DNA of 64,000 nucleotides from NCBI GenBank assembly GCA_034620365.1, contig JAQGEQ010000225.1, positions 310,001 through 374,000 on the forward strand, in the 5' to 3' direction. Source of the stretch: Pegea sp. RAD2-039 (lineage: Eukaryota > Chordata > Thaliacea > Salpida > Salpidae). The stretch's first letter is position 1. Each line of letters begins with the position of its first letter. Made by a program: the position numbers and the translations under genes. Below the pieces are notes generated by a model that was given only the letters and a program-made list of their open reading frames with translations, was not told the origin of the DNA and ran no database searches. Positions 50,902 through 61,359 of this stretch are shown in pieces.

Positions 50902-52612
50902 ATGGAACAAATTATGAAAGTTCTTCCTCCTCATCTGATCCCTATAATGAAAGAGGTGATGATGTCTGAAGACCCAAAGAATATGATGAAGATTGAGATG
51001 AGAGATGACGGTCCAGTGACCAGGATGAGTCCTAATGCGGAACGAAACATCAAATTTGTAAATAATGAGTGGCAGATGCGAGATGGAGACATCTTGCTAG
51101 CTTCTTACCCGAAAACTGGTTAGTTGAAGATGTTTATATCGGAATTTTGTTGATCTGTGTCTTAGGAACAAACTGGACGATGGAGGTTTTGGACAGGATA
51201 GTTCATCAAGATGAGGAAGAGCTTCATAAGGTGAAGACGATTCCGATGCCGACAAGAGTTTTTGAGATGACTATTCGTGAGTTTTCATCAAAATTTCGAA
51301 AATTTTCATAATTTGAAATTTGTAATTCGTCATTCAAAATTAACAATTTAATAATTTTGCAAAAAACCATAAACGTTTAGAATCTGTTTTCCAATTCCTA
51401 CACCAAAATCAACCACATCTATCAAAATTTTGTTTAAAAATGATGATTTAAGTAATTTTCTTGACAAGATAATAACCTGTTTCTTCACTCAATTTTTTAT
51501 TTTCAATTTTTGATTCATAAGTTTATATTTAATTTATACCTCTGCAGTGTTTCTATTCTTTTTAAATATTGTATAAATAATTATATAATATATAGATAAT
51601 ATATGTATATAAATCTAAATTGTGATATTTAAGACCTTTCTGTTATCTCTTCTCTTATAATATTTGGTTTTTGTTCGCTATAAGAGCTGTAGATTTTGTC
51701 ACTCGCAGCCGTGCGTCGAATAAATTAATAAATTTCAAACCATTATTGTAAACAGCCAAAAAGTTTCAAATCTGGGACAACTTGTCTTTAAAGCGAAGAG
51801 TTTTCTGTACTCACTTGACATCAGATGAGCTTGACATGGAAAGATTGACCAAAAATAATGTGAAAGTGAGTCTCAAAAAAATCCGGTTCAAAAATAACTG
51901 AAAGAAAATTGATTTCAGTTGATCTATGTCTTGCGAAATCCAAAAGATACTTTGGTGTCGATGTACAACTTCTTTAAAAAGCTCCCGCCTTTTCAGCAAG
52001 AGCCTTTAAAAAGTTTGGTACAAAATGGTTGGGAGACGTTTTATAAACATTATATGAGAGGTTAAATCCAAGTTTTTTTTTTTTGCTAAATATTAAATTA
52101 AATCTTATTTTTTTTCATTTTAGGGGCTTTTCCGGTCGATGGTAGCAGTGAAGGTCAATATTTGAACCATATTTTAAGCTGGTTAAAATATAGAGATGAT
52201 AAAAATATTCATTTTGTTTTTTATGAAGATTTGAAAAAGGTAAAAACTTCTATAAAAACCCCAAAAAATCATCTTTGAATTCTCAGGATTTCAACAAAGA
52301 GGTGAATAAACTCGCTAAACACATAGAGATCTCGTTGTCGGAGGAAAAACTCGTTGAAATTGCGCAAAAATGCACAATCACGGCAATGCGAAAAAGTTAC
52401 GAAGGTCGAACTGGTATTCAAGCTAAACATGCCGCAGCATTTATCCACAAAGGTTAGAGTTCAAATGTTGAAATTATGTTTTATTATCTGTGAATTTAGG
52501 TGGCGTTGGTGGCTGGAAAGATTACTTTACTGTTGCTCAGTCTGAAGAATGGGATAGAATTGTTGAAGAAAAGTTATCTAAAACTGATATCAAGTTTCAG
52601 TTCACAATTTAA
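50902..52612 (+). CDS. Cytosolic sulfotransferase 1, 7 exons, 324 residues
   Basis: Transfers sulfate from PAPS to a small hydroxyl or amine substrate that cannot be predicted. Exons: 50902-51118, 51166-51276, 51756-51865, 51919-52060, 52124-52239, 52287-52452, 52500-52612, all in phase. The 5' phosphosulfate loop is YPKTGTNW (about 70-77), split by a 47-nt intron. Next come the catalytic-histidine region CTHL, LIYVLRNPKDTLVSMY and the 3'-phosphate loop HKGGVGGWKDYF. It differs in sequence and exon number from the other three sulfotransferases, so it is an older paralogue. Intron 2 carries a LINE A tail ending about 30 bases before the exon 3 acceptor. Confidence 0.9.
51538..51725 (+). mobile_element. 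LINE family A 3' end, copy 4 (in sulfotransferase 1 intron 2)
   Basis: Sense orientation, from tttatacctctgcagtgttt through cgctataagagctgtagatt and ending gtcgaataaattaataaa. A run of simple ta-rich sequence interrupts it at about 51570-51610. Confidence 0.7.
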
Positions 52613-53474
52613 TTTTCTAGAAATGTTTAAACTTCAATAAATTGGTCTATAAGCTCTGAAAGTTTTTCAGCAAAAAAAGAATTTGTTTTCAGACTGAATA
52701 AATAGATTTTATTTGAATAACTTTTAAAGCAAACTTAAATATTGTAAATATTTTCTAACTTCAACTGTTTAGTTTGAGTTTATTTCAAAATAATTTCAGT
52801 CAGATCTTTATCAAAAATTAGCTGATAATTTTATGTTATCTGATTAATTTGTTTTGATAAATATTGGTGTTTAAAGTTATCAGTTTTTTATCTTTTCAAA
52901 TCTCCAAAATGATCAATTAATTTTCATAAACCGAAAATGATAAGCTAAAAATATTTGATTTATGAATAATTTAAAACTAAATTATTAGTTTAGTTGCTCT
53001 GGTATAAAAAGACTTTTTAATGACTTGGCAAATTGTTGGAAAAATACTTTTAAGAAAACTGTTTTTAGTGAGCCGTAAAAAAAGTTTGAAGACAAATAAT
53101 TTTATTTAGGTATAAAGACTCTGATATTCATTATTAGTTTATCGAAATATCTAACAGAAAAAAGTTGTTTTGTTTATCTATAACATAAAAAGTTAGTTTA
53201 TATGCTTTCAGAAAGAAAGTTGACTATTAATGTATTAACTATTAAAATAAATAAAAATATTTAACAAAGATTTCTGATCTGTTAAAAATGATGACAAAAA
53301 TAATATCAAATAATCAAATAATAATATCATCTAAAAAAATAAATTTTTATATAAAATCAAACTTCTAAAAATTGTTCAATTTTTTATTAGATAACAAATA
53401 AACAATATATAACCAAAAACAAACTTTTATAATTTTCTAGTTTACTTATGATTCAAATTGAATTTATGATTCCA
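52613..53474. other. AT-rich intergenic stretch
   Basis: Between sulfotransferase 1 and the LINE A copy next to the chondroitin synthase fragment. No upstream exons of that synthase were seen here. Confidence 0.5.
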
Positions 53475-53880
53475 ATTTATTGATTTATTCAAAGCATGAC
53501 TGCGAGTTACAAATCCAACAGCTCTAATAGCGAACAAAAACAAAAGAGCTAAGAGGTGTTAGGTATAAAAATATAAGATTAATACAGAAGTAATAGAAAC
53601 AGTATAGAAGCGTAAAATAAGAATGTAAAACGTAAATAGTCAACCAAAAAATTAATATAAAAAAATAAAAGAAGAAAGTTAAGAAACTGCTACAGAATTT
53701 ATTTGAAAGATTTAAAAATTGTAAAAAGATTGATGTTGATGTAGTGATGGAATCGGGAAGGGAATTCCAGACCTTATATGAAAAGCTGTTACTATTTTAT
53801 AAAAAAGAAGTTCTTAAAGCTTCGCTTTGTTACGTCATATGTATGATGTCCACGTGAACAAGTACTCTTATTAGAGTCCT
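53475..53880 (-). mobile_element. LINE family A, 5'-truncated copy with end of the reverse-transcriptase ORF
   Basis: Minus-strand reading gives VWNSLPDSITTSTSI, the conserved W-N-S-L-P block at the end of non-LTR reverse transcriptases, followed by a diverged family A 3' tail ending at about 53475. This links the short family A tails to a LINE. It lies about 30 bases upstream of the synthase fragment. Confidence 0.7.
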
Positions 53881-53910
53881 TTAAAAGATCTCGACGTTTC
53901 TGTTTCTTAG

Positions 53911-54229
53911 TTTTGATTGGTTCGTTCGAATTGATGATGATGCTTATATGAATTTTGAGAATTTAAATAAGTTTTTAAACTCTTTAAATTCTTCTGAAGC
54001 TTTACAAGTTGGACATCCTGGATTTGGAAAAGATGCTGGCGACAAACTCCAGATAGGAGAAAACTATTGCATGGTGAGTAGAGATACTAATGTTTGAAAG
54101 TCTTCTGATCACGTAACAGGGAGGAACTGGACTGATATTATCCAGAGGGATACTTTTAAAGATCAGAAACGGATTACTTAGCTGCTTAGAAAATTTGATT
54201 ACTGAACATGAAGATATTGAAATAGGAAG
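53911..54229 (+). pseudogene. Orphan two-exon fragment of a chondroitin sulfate synthase (CHSY-like)
   Basis: Exons at 53911-54073 and 54120-54229, joined across a 46-nt intron in phase, give WFVRIDDDAYM, LNSLNSSEALQVGHPGFGK, ENYCMGGTGLILSR and THE-like EHEDIEIGR. This matches the N-terminal beta-3 glycosyltransferase domain of CHSY1/CHSY3, including the metal-binding DDD and the CMGG and HED motifs. About 90 residues are present with no stop or frameshift. A normal protein has 700-800. A good acceptor precedes it and a GTTAGT donor follows, but no further exons were found up to the sulfotransferases on either side. It is either a duplicated gene fragment or an exon pair kept after loss of the rest. 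Confidence 0.75.
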
Positions 54230-54807
54230 GTTAGTTTTAAAGTTTCCAAATCAATTTTTTTTAAATAATACTTTAAAATTATTCAGTCTTTTATTTTCTA
54301 ATATAGAATTAAAAGTCAAATAACTTTTGCTGTTTCTACAACAGCTGGGTCAATTTTAATAAATCTTTTATTCATTTACTTAATTTTTGATTCAAGTCAA
54401 TTGATAAAAATTTGCTTTAGAAGTTTTTAAGAGTTTTTCGAAGCTAAAAAGATAATTCTTATATTTCTTATTATTTCAAAATATCTAACAAATATCATTT
54501 CGAATGAAAGTAATAATTAATGAAATTCTAATATAATTTATTGAAAGCGTAGAAATATCAAAGTATTTAATAAGAAGCATATTTTTGTGACAAATTATTT
54601 GTAGGTACAAGAGTTTTATCAATAAAACTTATGTGAACAGATCTTTAGATATTAATTCTACCTTCTACTGAAATGACTTCAAGGATTTAAAGGCAAAACA
54701 CAAATGATTGAAAGCAATTATTTGTAACATTTAATGCTAATTTGTTGCCTATCATAAATTAAAATGAAATAACAAAAATTAAAAAGTTAAAGATAAACAG
54801 AAGTTAA
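54230..54807. other. AT-rich gap between the synthase fragment and sulfotransferase 2
   Basis: Checked for continuing synthase exons (the family continues with a G-R-C-V segment); none seen. Its right end is the 3' flank of the minus-strand sulfotransferase. Confidence 0.5.
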
Positions 54808-57370
54808 CTACAAATATTGATTGTAAGAATCCCACAGTTGATCAAAACCAGGATACTTCCTTCCTGCTTCCCGCATCTTTTCATCAACTCTTTCTCGTTG
54901 AGACTCGCTCATCAAGCTCTTCCAATCTCCAATGATTCCTTTGCGGATGAAAGGTAAGTCATCAGGCCGCTGCATTTCAATCTAATACAAGATAGTTTAA
55001 ATTTAAATTATTTTTCAGATTTGAATAAATTTTGATTAAAAATCAACCAAATGTCAGAATAAATAAATCTGTTTACTGGAATAAAAGACGGGGTGCTCTG
55101 CTTCCTCATCTTCTCAATCTTTGATTCTTCTTTTAGAGTATTCATCAACTGATTATCATTTTCAAATAACTTCTTTTTATAATCTTCTCCTAAAAATTCC
55201 GCCACTTTTATCATTTCTCTAAATTATAAACCGCAATTATCAATTTATCAATTTCAGTAAAAACTCACTCTTCAAAGTTAGTTTTTAGATCTTCGTATAG
55301 TAAGAAATAGATGTTGTCGTGTTTCTTGCTTTGCTGCCACCATGTGGGAACCATTTCAAAGTAGTCACCAAAATCACATTCACCTTTCAAGAAGAGATCC
55401 AAATAATCACTGAACTTACCATCAGCATAATCATAGCATTTGAATCCAACAGTGTGATAGAAAAAGGAGACGACTGTATCTTTCGGGTTTCGGGCTATAA
55501 ATAAATAGTTGATTAGTTTTAATTTGTAGTTTTAAATTCTACTCACCAACGAAAACGTATTTATTTTTATCATTAAAAGGAACAAAGTCGAACTTCAAAT
55601 GAGTCTTAATAAGTCTTGGAGGAGGGACTTTTATGGCTTGTTCAGCTCCAATAAAATCGATAGAAACATAATGATTTAAGAAAAAGTCATTTTCTGTAAA
55701 CTCAGTTTTTCCTCCTCGCAAAATATGAAGCAAATACAACTGTTGATGAATATTTTACTATTAATATTTTTGTTTATACTTCGATTAATAATAATTTTGT
55801 GAACTTATCATTTAAAGCGTGTACCAAAGTACTAGACTCTTTAAACAAATTGTATTTCTTTTAAAATGGTTTCAATTCAGTCGGCAACCTCTTTTGTTAC
55901 AAAATGTACATTTTTCACTATCCAATTCACATCTTTTAATTCATGAATCAAAATCTATTTGTATCTTTAGATTAAAATAATTTTCAATATACAAATGTTA
56001 AAACACTATTCAGTTAAAAATCTTGTGGTTTCAGATAAAATTGATATTGATATTATTTATATTATTTGTAAAAACAATTAATAATCTTTTTACCATCCAT
56101 GTTGTTCCATTTTTTGGATAAGTAGCAACAAAAATGTCTTTATCATCGGGTTTAAACGAAGCAATTGAATCAAAAATTTCCTGAGTCGTCTCAGTTGGTA
56201 CAGGGTAATCCCCGTTTTTTGTTTTTACTGAAGATAGCACAGGGTATTTGCGTCCAGGCATTTTAAATGGTCTTTTTTACAACTACAAGTAACTGTACAA
56301 TAAATAAAGCAATATAATCGATAAATTTTTATAATTTTAAATATTTATATTTCAATACATTTATGCCTGCTAAGATTTTTCCAAATAAATAAAAATTATG
56401 TTTAATCAGCATCAAATTCCTGTACTAAAATTCAAAAAGCTATTTATTTTTCATTTAATTCCTATTTTTGCTAAATAAAAGAATCTTTCGAACTATCATT
56501 TAAGATAAAGACTTTAAAATTTGGTAATAAATTACTTTATATTAATACTTAACTTAAAAATTCAATTAAAGTCATACTATGAAATAATAGAATTAAAAAC
56601 TAAATATTTATTGAGGATAACTTAATATACTCAAGCTTAAGTTATTTTTACAATTTTACTTTTACTATATTGAACAAAGAAATGACTTAAAATTAGTAGA
56701 ATTATTCTTTAATTGAAACTAAACTATCTAACTTCATAAAAAAAAATTCATCAAACTTTCTGACTCATCATTTGGAAATATCTTTATACAAAGTCTGATT
56801 TTTTCAGTCTGATCAAAAAATTATAAAAATGAAATGATTAAATATTTATTCAATTTTGAAAGGTGACTTTAAATATTGACTTTCCAATGATTGGTTTATT
56901 TTATGGTTCACTTACATAAAATATTTCGAAATTTTAAGAACCAAATTATTATGTAATAAACTCTGAAACATTTTTATGAATTGAATAACTGTTCTTCTTT
57001 ATAAAACAGTTTTCATTAAAATTAATACTATTTGTATTAAATAATCTCTATATATGATTTGAATATATAATATATATATTTTTATTTTGAAATTTTTCTT
57101 TTTAGCTATTTCTAGTGTAAGTTAAATAATTTTTTAGAAATAAGACTGCAACTACCAAACAGAGAGTTATAGTAATATTTGTTTTTTGGAAAATTTGTTT
57201 ATTAATTTTAACAGAAAAAAGACATATATAAAAAGTAAGGAATGACATATAAATATTATTTCAGAATTTAAGTATTTATTATTGACTTTATTAGATTATA
57301 ATTTGTAATTCAGTTTGAATTAGCAAAATTAAAATTAGATTTTTAGGTTTTCAAATTGTTTTTGATAAAA
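54795..57370 (-). repeat. Left arm of a large inverted duplication
   Basis: Reverse complement of about 61360-64000. Coding exons, introns and the region upstream of the ATG are almost identical (2 substitutions seen in the 168-nt exon 1). A diverged segment lies at about 56770-57120. The spacer between arms is about 4 kb. Confidence 0.85.
54808..56261 (-). CDS. Cytosolic sulfotransferase 2, 5 exons, 300 residues
   Basis: PAPS-dependent sulfotransferase. Exons in transcript order: 56261-56094, 55739-55547, 55494-55269, 55218-55077, 54981-54808, in phase. The PAPS 5' loop is YPKNGTTW (about 48-55), with RLIKTHLKFD holding the catalytic histidine, NPKDTVVSFFYH, and the canonical 3' loop IRKGIIGDWK near the C-terminus. 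It is one half of an inverted pair with sulfotransferase 4. The proteins differ at one position in exon 1 (D versus E at residue 31); I saw no differences in exons 2-4. Substrate unknown. Confidence 0.92.
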
Positions 57371-58374
57371 AAAATTTCATTTCAAATAAAAAAACTCTGT
57401 TTGAAATATAACGAAAAATGAAATTAAAGCTTTGATTGTAAACGATTTTTTAAAGTAATTATTTATTTTTTATTTATTTCAATAAATGCGAAGGAGGGTA
57501 ACTTAAAAGAGCACCTCTCGCTAAAACACATTCTTACAAATAAAAAATTTAACATTCTACATTTTGTAAAAAAAAAACCATAAAAGTAAAATTTGAAAAC
57601 AAGTTTAAGTTGGTATGTTGTTATGTATAAAATAGTTAACCACGAAACTAGTTTCTTGCTCAATTGTAATTTCCCGTTGGTGTTAATCACATGATGCTTT
57701 TTTTTCAATAAATATAAGTTTAAAAGCCGCCGTGTTATTTAGAAAAAGTTTTTCTTTAATTTTCTGATATTAAACAGTTGACAATTATTAGTATAACAGT
57801 TTTGTTGAAAAGAGTTTAACTTTCAGTTAAATTAAAGTCTATTAGTTTGTTTTAACTTGAATGAAAAATCAAATTCACTTTAGTTTAATGTAAACCTTTT
57901 ATTTATTTTAGTTTTTATAGCTTTTTACAATAAAAAACCTTTTAGTTAAACGGACTAATTTATCAGTTTTTATAAAAACTTTCTCTTTTAATTATTAAAA
58001 ATTTAAAATCTTTTTTGAAAAGCCTTTGATGACTTTTATTGTGAATAAACTTGAAATATTTTTTTATTTACTTTAATCTATTTATAATAAAATATAATTT
58101 ATATTCAAATGTTGCTCTTAAGAAAACTTATCAAAAGCAACATATGTAATTTAATTTAGTAAAGATTAATTTGAAAGGAAATCAAATTAATTAAATTACA
58201 TTTTTATCCACAAAAATTGTATAAAAGTTTCGATTAATTATGAATGTTAGTTCTTAAAATTCATTTTTTGTTAAATATTCTACTTAATTGTATAAAATTC
58301 TAGATGTGTATTAGCACGACAAAAGCTTTTATTAAAAGTTTTATTTTATTTACAGCTTTAAATAAAAAGTTAAA
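56262..58374. other. Head-to-head region between sulfotransferases 2 and 3
   Basis: Upstream DNA of two genes transcribed away from each other. Up to about 57370 it belongs to the inverted arm. A LINE B tail (57462-57545) follows. The rest is AT-rich with no gene seen. Confidence 0.5.
57462..57545 (-). mobile_element. LINE family B 3' end, copy 4
   Basis: The minus strand reads the family B tail, ending in the terminal ttgaaataaataaa; it sits just inside the spacer next to the left inverted arm. Confidence 0.6.
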
Positions 58375-59784
58375 ATGCCTGGACGTAAATACCCTTTGGT
58401 ATGTACAATAAAAACAAAAAACGGGGATTACCCTTTGCCCTCATTTGTAACTCAGGAAATTTTTGATTCAATTGCTTCGTTTAAACCCGATGATAAAGAC
58501 ATTTTTGTTGCTACTTATCCAAAAAATGGGACAACATGGATGGTGAAAAGATTATTAATTTTTTTTTAAATAAAATAAATTTATTTTGAAATTTAAATCA
58601 ATGTTTTTATTTAAAACTTTTTTAATCTAAATAATCGAATACTTTTGATTAATGAATTTAATAATTACAAATAAACAAATATTTGTTTTCAATTTTTAGT
58701 CATTTTCTAAAGTTTCAATACTGGAATAAAGTAAATTAAAACGAAAAAATGTCTGACATCAAAATAAATTCTCCCTAAAAAGTGATACAATTTTTGTTTA
58801 TCAACAGTTGTATTTGCTTCATATTTTACGAGGAGGAAAAACTGAGTTTACAGAAAATGACTGCATTCACTATCATTATGTTGCTATCGATTTTATTGGG
58901 GCAGAAAGATCTTCCCAAGTTCCTCCTCCAAGACTGATTAAGACTCATTTGAAGTTCGACTTTGTTCCTTTTAATGATAAAACTAAATACGTTTTCGTTG
59001 GTGAGTAGAATTTAAAACTACAAATTAAAACTAATCAACTATTTATTTATAGCCCGAAACCCGAAAGATACAGTCGTCTCCTTTTTCTATCACACTGTTG
59101 GATTTAAATTTTATGATTATGCTGATGGTAAGTTCAGTGATTATCTGGATCATTTCTTGAAAGGTGAATGTGATTTTGGTGACTACTTTGAAATGGTTCC
59201 CACATGGTGGCAGCAAAGCAAGAAACACGACAACATCTATTTCTTATTATACGAAGATCTAAAAACTAACTTTGAAGAGTGAGTTTTTACTGAAATTGAT
59301 AAATTGATAATTGCGGTTTATAATTTAGAGAAATGACAAAAGTGGCGGAATTTTTAGGAGAAGATTATAAAAAGAAGTTATTTGAAAATGATAATCAGTT
59401 GATGAATACTCTAAAAGAAGAATCAAAGATTGAGAAGACTCGAACAGCTACGTTTTCAAACTCTTTTCCAGTTCGTTGAAATCATTTCAAAATAGATTTT
59501 GAATAATTCTTTGTAAAGATCAAATTTAAAAAGTATCTTAGATTTTGTGTTTGGTGATTGGATGATTTAATCTTCTTCAAAAATAATCATTAAAATTATT
59601 AACTTTTTAGGAAGTAATGAAACGGCCTGATGACTTACCTTTCATCCGCAAAGGAATCATTGGAGATTGGAAGAGCTTGATGAGCGAGTCTCAACGAGAA
59701 AGAGTTGATGAAAAGATGCGGGAAGCAGGAAGGAAGTATCCTGGTTTTGATCAACTGTGGGATTCTTACAATCAATATTTGTAG
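58375..59784 (+). CDS. Cytosolic sulfotransferase 3, 5 exons, 300 residues
   Basis: Same gene structure as sulfotransferases 2 and 4, with every exon the same length: 58375-58542, 58808-59000, 59053-59278, 59329-59470, 59611-59784. It has the YPKNGTTW loop, RLIKTHLKFD, NPKDTVVSFFYH and IRKGIIGDWK. Exon 1, exon 2 and intron 1 differ clearly from the other two, whereas intron 2, exon 3, intron 3 and the start of exon 4 are nearly identical to them, introns included. The end of exon 4 and intron 4 differ again, and exon 5 is almost identical again. It lies inside the spacer of the inverted duplication. Confidence 0.92.
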
Positions 59785-60115
59785 TTAACTTCTGTTTATC
59801 TTTAACTTTTTAACTCTTGTGTTAAGCTATTAGACTGTTTTGTGAGCTTCCAATATAAAAAGGATTTATTTGTAAATTTTACAACTCTATTTACTTTAAT
59901 TATAAGAAATTTCATTATTTAGCATTAGACGGCTTGAAATAAATTTATTTTAAACAGTTTTTTTTGTCTTATTTTCAACACTTTATAAATATTTAATGTT
60001 ATTTTTGCATTTTTAAAATATAAATAATAATTATAAGTAATTTCAAATTTATTTAAGATAAATCAATTCAATAAATCTAGAACCAGCAGTTTTTAAGTAA
60101 AAATAGTTTCCGCTC

Positions 60116-60132
60116 TCGATAGGTGGCGTAAA
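60116..60132 (+). promoter_or_regulatory. CTCF-like 16-mer, site 3
   Basis: TCGATAGGTGGCGTAAA, the same form as the sites at 43346 and 50705, in the gap between two sulfotransferase genes. Confidence 0.35.
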
Positions 60133-60469
60133 ATCGCGAGATAATAATGTAAGATTTGATTATTTAATAGATTAGAAGTTGACCCAAAATGGTCGTTCAT
60201 CCTGTTGCCACGTATATCCTGTCGCATATGATCTTTTAATTGTTTAAAGATTGCTTATAGTTTTTACTCATTATTAATTACATAAAGTTTTGAAGTGCAA
60301 ATATCTGTTGATTTTTTTCTTTTAATGTTTAGGTTTTGTTTTTATACAAAATGAAAAAATAACTTTAATTATTCAACTTTTATGTAGAGAAAATCTAGAT
60401 TTCAATTTATAAGTTACGTAGGAAATAGCTTCTTTTAATGATATTTATTATAAATTGAAGAATGTTCCG

Positions 60470-60605
60470 GGAGGTACTGTAATACTGGGCCGACCCAGTC
60501 ATTAGTCATAAGAGGTGACTCTGCCCTGATGTCATCCCAAAAACTGTATGGTCATCTTTGAAACTCAAAGGATCTTGGGCTTAAAGCTCCAAGAAGGGTT
60601 TCAAA
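60470..60605. other. Unclassified GC-richer patch, possible transposon fossil
   Basis: Includes gggccgacccagtcattagt and ggtgactctgccctgatgtc. Sharply different from the AT background and absent from the left inverted arm. No coding frame recognised. Confidence 0.3.
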
Positions 60606-61139
60606 CCTATTTTTTGAATAAATTTAGTTTAAAGTTCATCTAAATTTATTTGGAAACTTCTTTTTTTACTGAATCGAACTTTATTTACAGATTGCTGTTT
60701 AATCTATGATTAAGTTTTTAGTCGATATTATTGTTCTTCCAATGCAATCAAAAAAATATGAGAATTATTTTTCGTCGTTTCAAAATTTTCATTTTTTATT
60801 AATATGTCTTCAGATGCTCTTCATTACGATTTAAACAGTTCAAAAATTTCAAAGAACAACATTTTTTTTATATTTGCTACGACTAACTCCAAAATGGTGA
60901 ATATAAATTACATTTTTTAAGTTTTGAAATATTTTTAGAGTATTTATATCAAATAAAAAGTTTTAAAAAAATCACGCTTGTAAAAAATCGTGTTTTTGTA
61001 GTTTCAAAAGACTGTTAGACTACAAGTGGACTGGAGAGGCTAATCGAAAAATATTATTAATAATCGTTTTACAAAAAAGTTGTAGTGATCTGTTTCTTAT
61101 TCACTACTAGCTAATATCAAATAAATATTTCTATTTTAT

Positions 61140-61250
61140 TACACCCAGTGAAGTAACAGCTTTTTCAATAAAGTCTAGAATACCCTTCCCGATTCAATCA
61201 CTACATCTTTCAATATTTGTTTTAAAAACAAGACTTAATAAGTTTCTTTA
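61140..61250 (+). mobile_element. LINE family A fragment, reverse-transcriptase end only
   Basis: The plus strand reads a degenerate W-N-x-L-P block (a stop in place of W, then NTLPDSITTSFN), matching 53475-53880 on the opposite strand. It has stops and no family A 3' tail. Confidence 0.55.
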
Positions 61251-61359
61251 GCAAGATCAAAGGCAAACGACCAGTTTCTTCATCTATTTTTTAATATTTT
61301 TCGCTCACAATTTTATTTAATGATAATTTTTTCATATCACTCAAGATGAAAATGTTTTA

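Noticed and set aside
58375..58569. Sulfotransferase 3 as a gene truncated after exon 1
   Set aside because: The stop after the TWMV segment lies in intron 1; exons 2-5 follow in phase.
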